Shown here piece by piece: positions 10,240 to 20,235 of a DNA stretch of 64,000 bases. The notes below the pieces were generated by a model. It was not told the DNA's origin. It was given only the letters and a program-made list of their open reading frames with translations, and made no database searches. The stretch is from Bicyclus anynana (Eukaryota; Arthropoda; Insecta; Lepidoptera; Nymphalidae). The stretch lies in NCBI RefSeq assembly GCF_947172395.1, contig NC_069100.1, positions 2,795,001-2,859,000 on the forward strand, read 5' to 3'. How positions within the stretch are numbered: position 1 is the first letter of the stretch; every line of letters begins with the position of its first letter. A program made the translations under genes and the position numbers.

Positions 10240-10562
10240 ACTTTTTTTTTTATTCTTTACAAGTTAGCCCTTGACTACAATCTCACCTGATGGTAAGTGA
10301 TGATGCAGTCTAAGATGTAAGCGGGCTAACTTGTTAGGAGGAGGATGAAAATCCACACCCCTTTCAGTTTCTACACGGCATCGTACCGGAACGCTAAATC
10401 GCTTGGCGGTACGTCTTTGCCGGTAGGGTGGTAACTAGCCACGGCCAAAGCCTCCCACCAGCCAGACCTGGACAAATTAAGAAAATCTCAATCTGCCTAG
10501 CCGGGGATCGAACCCAGGACCTCCGTCTTTTGTATCAACCGCGCCTACCACTGCGCCACGGA
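10240..10562 (-). mobile_element. SINE-A, full length (copy 2)
   Basis: Counterpart of 5346-5669. Differences include CGTCTTTTGTATCAACCGCG at the tRNA-like part. Confidence 0.9.
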
Positions 10563-10574
10563 GGCGTCACTGCA

Positions 10575-10790
10575 GAGGTCGAGTCTCCTCTCAGAATGAA
10601 ACGGCTTAGGCCAATATTGTAGTCCACCACCCAATGCGGATTGGCAGACTTCACACACGCAGTGAATTAAGATAATTCTCTGGTATGCAGGTTTCACGAT
10701 GTTTTCCTTCAACGTTTGAGACACGTGATATTTAATTTCTTAAAATGTACACAACTGAAAAGTTGGGAGGTGCATACCCCGAACGCCCCA
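10575..10790 (-). mobile_element. SINE-B, head missing (copy 2)
   Basis: Counterpart of 5680-5890, truncated at the same point near the tRNA-like head. A shared truncation supports block duplication rather than independent insertion. Confidence 0.75.
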
Positions 10791-11043
10791 AACCTATATA
10801 TTTCGCATATAATTAAAGCAATGAAAATGAAATCCATTGTACATTTAAAGCTGCAACCTTCCTCTATATTAAAACAAACCGTGAAATGTCCGCGGCCTCT
10901 GACGGATTAATATTCATGTTTTAACTGCAAACTTTATTAATGTTGAATATGGAAATACCCTCATATTAATCGTGGTTCGACCTACATTGTACGTTTAAAT
11001 GAAGGTCATTCAAGCTCGCAGAGCTTTTAAATAATATTAATAA

Positions 11044-11262
11044 CTAGTGGACGCCCGCGAATTTGTGTGGAATTCAGTTTTTCACAAATCCCGCAGGAAA
11101 TATGGATTTTTCCGGTATGAAAAGTAGCCTATGTGTTAATCCAGAGTAAAATCTATTTCTATTACAGATTTCAGCCAAATATCTTCAGTAGCCGCAGTGT
11201 AAATGAGGAACAAACACACACATACACAAGAACTTTTGCCTTTATAATATTAGTATGACTAG
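11044..11262 (-). mobile_element. Helitron-1 (copy 2)
   Basis: Left end A|CTAGTGGACGCCCGCG; right side CTTTTGCCTTTATAATATTA. It retains the 5' end that copy 1 (6151-6330) lost. Confidence 0.75.
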
Positions 11263-11265
11263 CCG

Positions 11266-11430
11266 ACGCTCCGCGGTTTCACCCGCGTAGTTTCTGTTCT
11301 TGTGAGAATTTGGGATAATAATACAAAGACACTCGCAAATAACGTGGCTTTCTAGTGGTAAAAGAATTTTTATAATCGGTTTAATAGACCCGGAAATTAC
11401 TCCTACAACACCACAAACTTTTTATGCAGA
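11266..11430 (-). mobile_element. Helitron-2 (copy 2)
   Basis: GACGCTCCGCGGTTTCACCC then ACACTCGCAAATAACGTGGC. The 5' TATAATATTAG end is deleted here. Confidence 0.65.
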
Positions 11431-11434
11431 TACT

Positions 11435-11487
11435 TATACTTCGTTGGTTGTTAGCTTCGGATCACGATCCTAGGTTCAAATCCGGGG
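11435..11487 (+). mobile_element. tRNA-like SINE head (copy 2)
   Basis: CTTCGTTGGTTGTTAGCTTC and GATCCTAGGTTCAAATCC, the better-preserved counterpart of 6548-6605. Confidence 0.42.
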
Positions 11488-11670
11488 CTTTTTTATTTTT
11501 TATTCTTTGCAAGGTAACCATTGACTAAAATCGCACGTGATTGTAAGTGATGATAATCTAAGATTCTATACGACATCGTACCGGAACGCTAAATCGCTTG
11601 GCTGTACGTCTTTGTCGGCAGGTCGGTAGGGTAACAAGCCTCCTACCAGCCAGACCTAAACCAATTAACA
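11488..11670 (-). mobile_element. SINE-A, degraded
   Basis: TTATTCTTTGCAAGGTAACC, GACATCGTACCGGAACGC, then CCAGCCAGACCTAAACCAAT. Lacks the tRNA-like head. Confidence 0.7.
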
Positions 11671-11899
11671 CTAGAAAGACCGGCATTTTCTTATACCTAA
11701 AAAGACCAACACCATCATTTTGGGGTTAGTATGTCTGTCATCGTTTATATGAAATTATTGTTAGAATTAATGCAGTAAAACATGATTTTTGTTAAATACT
11801 TGTTATAAGAGGTAAAAATTAGTGCAAATTATTGTTTTTTTTTGTTAGCTTGCGCCACGCGGTGTTACAAGCGAAAAATAAAAATGTAGGTACCTACAT

Positions 11900-12196
11900 G
11901 TAATTTAACTTTTCGGGATCAAAAGTGTATGGGTTTAATACGGGTTATAATCTATCTCCATTCCAAATTTCAGCTAATTTGGTTCAGTAGTTGCGGTTTG
12001 GAAGAGTAACAAACATTCATACCACCATAACCATAAATTTTTTTACAAATCTTGGGAAACCATGGATTTTTCCTGGACAGAGTACCCTATGTGTTAATCC
12101 AGGGAATTATGTATTTTCATTTTAAATTTCATCAAAATCGGTAAAGTAAGTAGTTGGGGCGTTAAAGAGTAATAAACAACCATACAAACTTTCGCT
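11900..12196 (-). mobile_element. Helitron-1, degraded, two body copies
   Basis: Two successive minus-oriented bodies: TTCCAAATTTCAGCTAATTT near 11960, and AACCATGGATTTTTCCTGG with TATGTGTTAATCCAGGGA near 12060-12105. Ends in CAAACTTTCGC. Tandem bodies also occur at 17040 and 52280. Confidence 0.6.
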
Positions 12197-12654
12197 TTTT
12201 TCGCTCAGGTAAGTCTGGTTATGCAGGTTTCACTATAATAAGTATAATTTCGTTACAAACAGTTTATAATTCGAACAGTTTGAATGCATCGTAATCCTTG
12301 GCCTTCACCGTTGAATGCACAAACACCCGAAGAAAATCACCGTAAAGTAAATAATTATATTATTTTCATCCAAGATAACCAAATTACACTCGCGGAGAGA
12401 AATAAAAAAGTCCCACATGGCCGATATCAATGTAAATACACAAATTTTTCTCGCTAAACTTTACGGCCAACGTAAAGTCAAATTTTGTTCATTCCAGATA
12501 GTCGAGGAGACGACGGTAAAAGCTCTACTGTCGAATAAAAATATAAATATTTTTTAGTGTCGCCAATCAACGTGATGGAAGTTGGTTTCATCCGAATTGG
12601 TGTCAAAAATATTTTTATAAATATATTGGATGTATAAATTACTAGTATATAAAG
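12197..12654. other. no gene seen
   Basis: AT-rich and apparently low-copy within the window. TTTACGGCCAACGTAAA at about 12461 is a short palindrome. No coding signal. Confidence 0.5.
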
Positions 12655-12895
12655 CTATACATGCAGAAGAACCAAAGTCACCGACATAGCTCAACGAGTG
12701 GGTGTCCTAAAGTGCTAGAATGGCGACCCCGCACTAGTAAGCGCAGTGTTGGTCGACCCCCCACCAGGTGGACTGACGACATCAAGCGAGTCGCAGGGAT
12801 TTGCTGGATGCAGGCGGCTCAGTATCGTGTAGTTTGGAAGTCCCTACAAAAGGCCTATGTCCTGCAGTGGACGCCCAACGGCTGATATGATGATG
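12655..12895 (+). mobile_element. RTE-like LINE 3' end with internal deletion
   Basis: Plus-strand frame with EWRPRTSKRSVGRPPTRWTD and ending LQWT/P-NG stop, then an ATGATG tail. It lacks about 68 bp present in the copy at 13140-13515. The 23 bp after the tail (about 12897-12919) nearly match those after the next copy's tail (13511-13533). Confidence 0.8.
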
Positions 12896-12967
12896 AAGAT
12901 AGCTGTACAGCGGTATAGCTGTCTTCTTTACCTATATATTTATATATTATATTTTACTATAGTAAAA

Positions 12968-13139
12968 GTGACTCTGAGCCTTCTTATGAGGCCCATAGTT
13001 AGCGACCAAGTCTCGGAACCATAGGTCATCACTAGCAACACGCACTGTTCGAAGACTTTCGTCTTCAGGCACTGAGGAATTTCGGACGAAAAGATGTCGC
13101 GAAGCTTCCCGAATGCAGCCCATCCGAGTTGGATTGTGT
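12968..13139 (-). mobile_element. RTE-like LINE segment, inverted 5' part
   Basis: The minus strand encodes LGWAAFGKLRDIFSSEIPQC then VMTYGSETWSLTMGL, the segment that in an intact element precedes the frame at 13140 on the same strand. Here it is inverted and placed head to head with it. Confidence 0.8.
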
Positions 13140-13515
13140 GGCTCAGAGTCACACAGCGGGCGATGGAACGAGCTATGTTAGGAGTATCTCTGCGTGATCG
13201 AATCAGAAATGAAGAGATCCGCAGAAGAACCAAAGTCACCGACATAGCTCAACGAGTTGCGAAGCTGAAGTGGCCATGGGCGGGGCACATAGTTCGAAGA
13301 GCCGATGGACGTTGGGGTCCCAAAGTGCTAGAATGGCGACCCCGCACTAGTAAGCGCAGTGTTGGCCGACCCCCCACCAGGTGGACTGACGACATCAAGC
13401 GAGTCGCAGGGATTCGCTGGATGCAGGTGGCTCAGTATCGTGATGTTTGGAAGTCTCTACAAAAGGCCTATGTCCTGCAGTGGACGTCCAACGGCTGATA
13501 TGATGGTGATGATAG
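13140..13515 (+). mobile_element. RTE-like LINE 3' end
   Basis: Best-preserved LINE tail in the window: ERAMLGVSLRDRIRNEEIRR, KVTDIAQRVAKLKWPWAGHI, VLEWRPRTSKRSVGRPPTRW, ending LQWTSNG stop and ATGATGGTG. It is the C-terminal region downstream of the reverse-transcriptase domain. The catalytic parts are missing. Confidence 0.88.
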
Positions 13516-13630
13516 CTATACAGCGATATAGCTCATAATAGTATTGAAATTTTATACATTTTTTTTCGCGCAAAGCAAGAATGCAGTCAGCATTCTTGTC
13601 ACTATGCCACGTGAGTATGAGTTGTACAGT

Positions 13631-13807
13631 GTGCCTAGTGGGAGTTTTCAATATTTTCATACTGTTACTATCACGTTGACGTAAACGCAAATTTATATGG
13701 AATCGAAACAGTTGTGCAGTAGTGCCACTAGATGGCGCTGTTTCAATTCCTTAGAAATTCGCGTTTACGTTACGTGACGGTAACAGTATCAAACTGCTAC
13801 TAGGCCC
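13631..13807. mobile_element. palindromic MITE (177 bp)
   Basis: GTGCCTAGTGGGAGTTTTCA at the left and CAAACTGCTACTAGGCCC at the right. Arms share ATACTGTTAC and ACGTAAACGC in inverted order around a unique centre, TTGTGCAGTAGTGCC. Reverse-complement sibling at 25893-26069. Confidence 0.82.
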
Positions 13808-14918
13808 TCAGATATTAGGATAAGTTAGCTTGTATTAAAGAAACGATAAACAAAGTTTAGTAAATATAAAAATACGTGTGGCATTTGGGGTTTGCCGTGG
13901 TAAAACTACCTATTGCATAGCATTTTTATCAACTTATGCAATTTATTTGCAGATATTCTACACGCATACGTCTAATCACACGCACACAAACACCGTGCCG
14001 AAGTCTGCCGAACTGAAACGATGTTAGACAATGCACGGCTTTCAACGCCGCACCGTGCCGGTAGTAGGGGATGTTAGGTTTGTTTTCGTTACGGAATTTC
14101 TTGATTCGGTCACCGCGTTCAAAACCCGCGATAAAAGCTATGCAATACATAAAATTACGTTATAATGAATTTTGCAGCGTGGCCCAATGTAAGGTGAATT
14201 TTATAATGCTCCCTGCTCTTTCAATACGAGTACGAATCTACACTAATTATTTTCTTCAAAAGTGGCGTATTTTTGTCACCAAAATTGTGTCATATAGTAA
14301 ATATCACAATTAACTCTCCGAGACTATTAAAAAAGACTAAAAACTTTTTGCAACGTACCTAACTTTTTAATCGGCGATCAATGTTTGCCAAAACACGTTC
14401 GAGATATAAAAGCGAAGTAAAAAGTACCTAGATGAACATTTTACCGCTTTTTTTGCGATTCGCCCGTATTGGGAGATCATGATTCGTTTGGAGCGCGCTA
14501 CCGTGGAAGAGATACGGCGTTGTACGGAATCATATTCCAATTCAGCTTGCTGCAGATCGGGTTTTGGATAACAGGCTTTAGTTCCCCTATCATACCCGAT
14601 ATTTACTGTTCACTTTGTGGATCTATTCCATTTTATTTCATAATGTTAGCAGCGATAGAAAAGAAAATAGAATTGAAGTTTTTTTTTTTGTCAGAGCCCG
14701 TTTATAGTAATAATTAACGTACCAAGCAGATGGCCTACTTTATGGTAAATGGTAAACCAATGCCTATAAACTGAGCAAAAGCCTCCAAAAGTATTGAATC
14801 ACGCCAACGCTCTGTCACTAAATGATCTACTTCTATATTTCTCTCGAGGTAATACTCATACTAATATATAAATTAACTGTTAATAATAAGGTGAAAAATT
14901 TAAATTTAAGAAATAAAA
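13808..14918. other. no gene seen; GC-rich patch
   Basis: At 13975-14120 a GC-richer segment carries CACCGTGCCG twice. A 73-codon minus-strand frame covers it but shows no known motif. An 82-codon frame at 14469-14717 ends in low-complexity sequence and is unconvincing. The rest is AT-rich. Confidence 0.45.
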
Positions 14919-15079
14919 TATCATGTGTCTCACCTAAGAATTGTCTTAATTCTCTGCGTGTGTGAAGTCTGCCAATCCGCATTGGGTAAGCGTGGTGGAC
15001 TATTGGCCTAACCACTCACATTCTGAGAGGAGACTCGAGGTCAGCAGTGAGCCAAATATGTGTTGTTATTGATAATGAA
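14919..15079 (+). mobile_element. SINE-B 3' half
   Basis: AATTCTCTGCGTGTGTGAAG, ATTCTGAGAGGAGACTCGAG, then GTGAGCCAAATATGTGTTG and the ATG-rich tail. The tail is interrupted by the Helitron-3 at 15080 and continues as TGATGAATT after it. Confidence 0.8.
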
Positions 15080-15275
15080 TCTATACTAATATTATAAAGC
15101 TGAAGAGTTGTTTTTGTTTGTTTGTTTGATTGAACGCGCTAATCTCAGGTCCGATTTGAAAAAATCTTTCAGTGTTAGATAGCCCATTTATCGAGGAAGG
15201 CTATAGGCTATATTTTATCTCCGTATTCTTACGCGAACGGGAACCACGCGGGTGAAACCGCGCGGAGGCAGCTAG
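15080..15275 (+). mobile_element. Helitron-3, complete (196 bp)
   Basis: A|TCTATACTAATATTATAAAG ... CGCGGAGGCAGCTAG|T. The hairpin CGCGGGTGAAACCGCG sits just before the end. Inserted between A and T in the SINE-B tail. Confidence 0.82.
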
Positions 15276-15573
15276 TGATGAATTAAGTGAGAAGCTTATT
15301 TTTAAATGCTCAAAACCCACCCACATTTTCAACCACCGTCTCTCGAAGCGATGTATTTACCGCGGCATTGGTTCTATTTAAAATATTTTCTCAGTAGCGG
15401 GCGATTAAAACTCGTTTATAGCGAACGAAAAGCGCGGATGACAGATTTATCTCCGTCTAGTTGAGAGATGAGTTCATGTTCTGACCAGATAACAGGTTCA
15501 AAGGAATTTGATGATGATAATATGGTTCTAACATGTGGTAGAGTATCGTAGTTTAGTACGCACTTATTTAGGG

Positions 15574-15889
15574 GGCCTCCGTGGCGCAGTGGTATTACAA
15601 GACGTAGGTCCTGGGTTTGATACCCGGCTGGGCTTGGGATTGAGGTTTTCTTATTAATTATTGGTCCAGGTATGGCTGGTGGGAAGCTTCTTTCGTGGCA
15701 AGTTACCCTACCGGTAAAAACGTACCGCCATGCGATTTGGCGTTCCGGTACAATGTCGTGTAGAAACCGAAAGGGGTGTGGATTTTCATGTTCCTCCTAA
15801 CAAGTTAATCCGCTATCATCTTAGTCTGCATCATCACTTACCATCAGGTGAAATTGTAATCAAGGGATAACTTGTAAAGAATGAAAAAA
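15574..15889 (+). mobile_element. SINE-A, nearly full length
   Basis: GGCCTCCGTGGCGCAGTGGT then a 13-bp deletion before ATTACAAGACG. Box B is changed to GGGTTTGATACCC. Ends GTAAAGAATG plus an A-run. Confidence 0.88.
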
Positions 15890-15893
15890 AAAC

Positions 15894-15984
15894 ATATACA
15901 ACCACTAATGGCTGTTGAATTGGTCTGGAAGTTACACGATAGTTCTAAGGATCACTGCACAAATATCAACTTGAACTCATAAAG
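15894..15984 (-). mobile_element. foldback element fragment
   Basis: GGCTGTTGAATTGGTCTGGA through CACAAATATCAACTTGAACT is the reverse complement of about 19785-19880. It ends just before the SINE-B insertion at 16006. Confidence 0.7.
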
Positions 15985-16005
15985 ATTAATTGATCAAAAT
16001 TATTA

Positions 16006-16315
16006 TCGTCATCAACCCATATTCGGCTCACTACTGAGCTCGAGTCTCCTCTCAGAATGAGAGGGGTTAGGCCAATAGTCCACCACGCTAGCCCAATGCG
16101 GTGAGCCGTGATAGCCCAGTGGATATGACCTCTGCCTTCGATTCCGGAGGGCGTGGGTTCGAATCCGGTCCGGGGCATGCACCTCCAACTTTTCAGTTGT
16201 GTGCATTTTAAGAAATTAAATATCACGTGTCTCAATCGGTGAAGGAAAACATCGTGAGGAAACCTGCATACCAGAGAATTATCTTAATTTTCTACGTGTG
16301 TGAAGTCTGCCAATC
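16006..16315 (-). mobile_element. SINE-B with 5' inversion
   Basis: 16006-16101 is the 3' part in minus orientation (ACCCATATTCGGCTCACTAC ... CCAATGCGG). 16105-16315 is the 5' part in plus orientation (GCCGTGATAGCCCAGTGG ... GTCTGCCAATC). The parts meet the consensus GCCAATC|CGCATTGG with at most a 1-bp overlap. Imperfect 11-bp flanking repeats (AAAATTATTAT 15996-16006, AAAAGTATTAT 16316-16326) suggest a single insertion. Confidence 0.85.
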
Positions 16316-16345
16316 AAAAGTATTATACTCTAAGCATATTAATAA

Positions 16346-16576
16346 CTAGCGGACACCCGCGACTACGTCCGCGTGGAATTCGGTTTTTCACAAATCCCTC
16401 GGGAACCATGGACTTTTCCGGGATAAAAAGTAATCTCCAGGGTAAAATATATTTCCATTCCAAATTTTAGCCAAATCGCTTCAGTAACCGCAGTGTAAAA
16501 ATGGAACAAACATACTTACACACTTTCACACTTACACACTTACACACAAACTTTCGCCTTTATAATATTAGTGTGA
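16346..16576 (-). mobile_element. Helitron-1, complete
   Basis: A|CTAGCGGACACCCGCGAC ... TATAATATTAGTGTGA|T, so the minus strand runs TC to CTAG. Contains a CACTTACACACTT microsatellite near the 5' side. Confidence 0.82.
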
Positions 16577-17039
16577 TATTTGTTGTCATATTCAAGATAT
16601 CCATCAAATTATATGGTCATCCTACTCACAAGTGATTTGGTAGCTTTATAGATATCCATACGTTAGGGGAGAGTGGGGCAATTGGTCTCGTGTCGCACGG
16701 TATAATAAAATGCTTTTGTGTGAACAATAAAAGTTTCGTGCGTGCGTAGGACTATCGGGGATTTGACACGTTGGCAGACGGCTGTTCAAAGTCAACTATA
16801 TATATTCTGAAAGAGAAACTGACGAATAAAAGCCAGTGAAGTCAGTATGCTGTTAGTGTTAATCAGGATAATAACGGTGCAATATTTTTCTTTATGTATA
16901 ATTTAAATTGCGCGAAAACTAGCAAACTCGCCTGATCATAAGTGATTAACGCCGTGAACAAATGCAAACAAAAAGTGTCACAGATGCTGGTGGTGTTTAA
17001 GGGACTTTTTTGTTCTTTGTGAAAACTCTCAGGAACAAT
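16577..17039. other. no gene seen
   Basis: Contains GGGGAGAGTGGGGCAATTGG at about 16669, but no frame or repeat that I can assign. Confidence 0.5.
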
Positions 17040-17407
17040 TCTACTAATATATTAAACAAAAAAAGTTTGTATGGATGTTTGGATATTTGTTACTCTATAA
17101 CATCGCTACTACTGAAGCGATTTAGCTAAAATTTGGAATAGAAATAGATTTTACTCTGGATTAACACATAGGCTACTTTTTATCCCGAAAAAATCCATGA
17201 TTTTCCGAGATTTGCGAAAACTGATGATTTTGATGATATGAATGTTTGTTACTTTTTCACACCTCAACTACTGAACCGAATTAGCTGAAATTTGGTAATA
17301 AGATATATTAACACATAGACTACTTTTTATTCCGGAAAAATCCATGGTTCCCGAGGGATTTATGAAAAACTAAATTCCACACGGACAAAGTCGCAGGCGT
17401 CCGCTAG
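17040..17407 (+). mobile_element. Helitron-1 with two body copies
   Basis: TCTACTAATATATTAAACAA ... GTCGCAGGCGTCCGCTAG. The body is repeated: GGATTAACACATAGGCTAC near 17158 and ATTAACACATAGACTAC near 17305. Flanks are T and C rather than A and T, so one edge may be altered. Confidence 0.75.
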
Positions 17408-18004
17408 CTAAACAATAAATCAATTGACAATATGTCATCTACATACTAAGATACAAAATACAAATAAAACTAACTCACCAATTTATGGAAATGTTTCTGC
17501 TCCTCGCTCCTTTCAACTAACTTCTGATGTTTCAGCTAGCTTATACACTATTTTGGTCTTTATTATGAACCTATTAAAATAAACATCAAATCAATTGAGA
17601 AATGTCATCTACCTACTATATGATATCCACCAGGAGGTACCGGACGACATTTGTTACATATAATCTCAATTTCGTATATGTCAACTAGCGTGAAAGATAC
17701 TGAATTAGCCTGCCGGTCGAGCTTTGACTTATGTGCACTTCTTTCCTACCCTACCCTATTAAATATTTCCTCTTTATAATATGCACCTAATCGTAGAACA
17801 GACGCTTACAGTGTGCTTTCATCCAATTACTTGGTTAATGCCCCACGGCTATATAACTGTCTCCTTTTTGTTAAAACATTAAATTCCGTTATTCTCCAAG
17901 GAAGGAGCGCGCTCGTTTTAATACATCTTTTATAAGAAATCTTTTCAGTCTTAGAAGAAAATTTAATAACAAATTTAAATAATTATTTCTATGCATGTTA
18001 ATCA
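17408..18004. other. no gene seen
   Basis: AT-rich, no assignable repeat or coding signal. AATCAATTGA recurs near 17418 and 17588. Confidence 0.5.
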
Positions 18005-18225
18005 CTAGCGGACGCCTGCGACTTCGTCCGCGTGGAATTCAGTTTTTCACGAATACTGCGGGAACCATGGATTTTTCCGGGATGAAAAGTAATGTGTTAT
18101 TCCAGAGTAAAATCTATTTCCATTCCAAACTTCAGCCAAATCGCTTCAGTAGCCGCAGCGTAAAGGAGCAACAAACATACTTACACACTTACACACAAAC
18201 ATTCGCCTTTATAATATTAGTGTGA
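18005..18225 (-). mobile_element. Helitron-1, complete
   Basis: A|CTAGCGGACGCCTGCGAC ... CTTTATAATATTAGTGTGA. CATTCCAAACTTCAGCCAAA and TCGCTTCAGTAGCCGCAGCG are typical body motifs. Confidence 0.8.
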
Positions 18226-18384
18226 AGTGTGATGAAAAGAAGAATTTGTAGACAAAATCAAAACCTTGCCTGATTTTTTTCAATTTACATATAAGGTTAG
18301 GACACACATTTCTAGGTACGTACGTATATAACTCTCCAATAATATATCCAGAGAATCAAGAACATTCTCTGGTATGGTACATAT

Positions 18385-18632
18385 CAGAAAGAGAGGGGTT
18401 ATGCCAATAGTCCACCACGCTGGCCCCATGCGGATTGGCAGACTTCACACACGCAGAGAATTAAGAAATTCTCTGGCGTGGAGGTTTCCTCACTATGTTT
18501 TCCGTCATCATTTGAGACACGTGATATTTAATTTTTTAAAATGCACACAACTGAAAAGTTAGAGGCGCATGCCCCGAACCGATTCGAACCCACACCCTCC
18601 GGAATTGGAGACAGGTCATATCCACTGGCTTA
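18385..18632 (-). mobile_element. SINE-B, tail truncated
   Basis: GAGAGGGGTTATGCCAATAG through CACACCCTCCGGAATTGGAG and GGTCATATCCACTGGCTTA. The box B complement GATTCGAACC is present. Confidence 0.85.
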
Positions 18633-18714
18633 TGGTTGGTTTTATGGTTTTTTATTCTTGAAAATAAATATAAATAAATATCTTAGTGTTGTGCAAGAAA
18701 AGTTCGATTGATTT

Positions 18715-18718
<4 letters not shown>

Positions 18719-18749
<31 letters not shown>
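18719..18749. repeat. (AT)n microsatellite
   Basis: About 15 uninterrupted TA dinucleotides. Confidence 0.95.
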
Positions 18750-18752
<3 letters not shown>

Positions 18753-19445
18753 TAGATATTTTTTAGCGGTTTAAATATAATGGTAAAGTTAATCTCTATA
18801 TTCTCCCCTGCACGACGTGGTATGTTATTTTCAAACACATGCGATACTTAAGTCGTCGTAACGTTTTTAGTGGGCCGGCATCTGTCGAATTTTGGTAATT
18901 TTTGCGGTTTTTTGGCGATTTTTGGGGGGCGGAGCTTATCTGGGCGTTTGTCTATATATCTGGTTGATATCATGGGCGTTAAAGTGGTTATATACAGTTA
19001 AATATTGATCATAATATTAAAAAAAATACAATTTTCGTATACCCATGGCCACCCTACACTATAGTGAAAGTGGGGGTATATAGGTATCTGTCAAGCGGCC
19101 GATTGGCTTCGCGCCGTGCGATGTAATAAAACACTTTATTGTGGCAAGTCGAAGGGAATTGATGATTTGACACTGGTGTCGTTTATTAGGGGTAAGTTAG
19201 GGTAGCGTGGGGCTGGATGGCATTCGCGTGTTCTTGGACCATTTTGTTGACTCACATATAACACTGTGCGGTGATTTTCAAGGGTTCTTTACCTCGAAAA
19301 GTAAAACCTCACACGGTAAATAGGTAATGTCACTTCATACGGAACCATTCAACAATATTTTATACTCTAAATAAAAAACTAAAAAATCACCACAAAAAGC
19401 GATTCGAATTTAGCTACTCTACTGATCACACGACACTGATCAAGA
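18750..19445. other. no gene seen
   Basis: GC-richer piece at about 18860-18950 (TTTTGGCGATTTTTGGGGGG). At 19340-19430 AAAAGCGATTCGAATTTAGC is a short relative of the repeat at 35930 and 43079. Confidence 0.45.
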
Positions 19446-19755
19446 GACGTGATAGCCCAGTGGATATGACCTCTGCCTCCAATTCCGGAGGGTGTGGGTT
19501 CGAAACCGGTCCGGGGCATGCACTTTCCAACTTTTCAGTTGTGTGCATTTTAAGAAATTAAATATCACGTGTCTCAAACAGTGAAGGAAAACATCGTGAG
19601 GAAACTTGCATGCCAGAGAATTTCTTAATTCTCTGCGTGTGTGAAGTCTGCCAATCCGCATGGGGCCAGCGTGGTGGACTATTGGCCTAACCCCTTTCTT
19701 TCTGAGAGGAGACTCGAGCTCAGTAGTGAGCCGAATATGAGTTGATAATGATGAT
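19446..19755 (+). mobile_element. SINE-B, full length
   Basis: ACGTGATAGCCCAGTGGATA head, box B GGGTTCGAAACCGG, middle TTTTCAGTTGTGTGCATTTT, and tail GAGTTGATAATGATGAT. One of the most complete copies. Confidence 0.9.
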
Positions 19756-19880
19756 CTAAGGGTCACTGCATAAATATCAACTTGAACTGATAAAGTTCAA
19801 GTTGATATTTGTGCAGTGACCCCTAGATCTATCGTATAACTTCCAGACCAATTCAACAGCCATTCGTGGTGGTATAAGCT
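19756..19880. mobile_element. foldback element
   Basis: 29-bp arms 19760-19788 and 19794-19822 (GGGTCACTGC ... GCAGTGACCC) with one mismatch and a 5-base loop, followed by TCTATCGTATAACTTCCAGA. A single-arm relative lies at 15894-15984. Confidence 0.75.
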
Positions 19881-19889
19881 TTTTTTTCT

Positions 19890-20196
19890 TGATTATATAA
19901 TGATTTATTTATTTTGCTATCATCCGCGAAAATTCGGCGAACCCATGCGAAAACGTCACCCAGGTCCGACAAAATACTCTCTACGTACGTTTCACCCCGA
20001 AACCGGAGCATCCTCAGGAGATGTTGACTCTACAACGTGCAATTGCAAAGTTGTAGAGTCAACATCTCCTGAGGATGCTCCGGTTTCGGGGTGAAACGTA
20101 CGTAGAGAGTATTTTGTCGGACCTGGGTGACGTTTTCGCATGGGTTCGCCGAATTTTCGCGGATGATAGCAAAATAAATAAATCATTATATAATCA
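19890..20196. repeat. perfect 147-bp-arm palindrome
   Basis: 19890-20036 and 20050-20196 are exact reverse complements around a 13-base spacer that itself contains TGCAATTGCA. The arms include CATCCGCGAAAATTCGGCG, GACAAAATACTCTCTACGTA and TCCTCAGGAGATGTTGACTC. The same small open frame therefore appears on both strands and should not be called a gene. It may be a recent foldback or hairpin MITE. As RNA it would form a long dsRNA stem. Confidence 0.95.
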
Positions 20197-20235
20197 TGAT
20201 GAACTTCCGCAAAGTAACGCCTGCTTCTATCCAAC

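Larger units (their letters stand above)
8806..11560 (+). repeat. direct duplication, copy 2
   Basis: Matches 3912-6672 in order and orientation. It begins exactly at the base after the Helitron-L CTAG end and fades out inside a truncated SINE-A near 11560. Copy 2 has some small insertions and deletions relative to copy 1 but the same nested repeats. Confidence 0.93.

Noticed and set aside
14469..14717. Small membrane protein gene (82 codons)
   Set aside because: Hydrophobic stretches come from T-rich codons in AT-rich DNA; no promoter, splice site or family resemblance.
19900..20234. Matching 64- and 80-codon frames on opposite strands
   Set aside because: Both are readings of the perfect palindrome arms; the mirror identity is structural.
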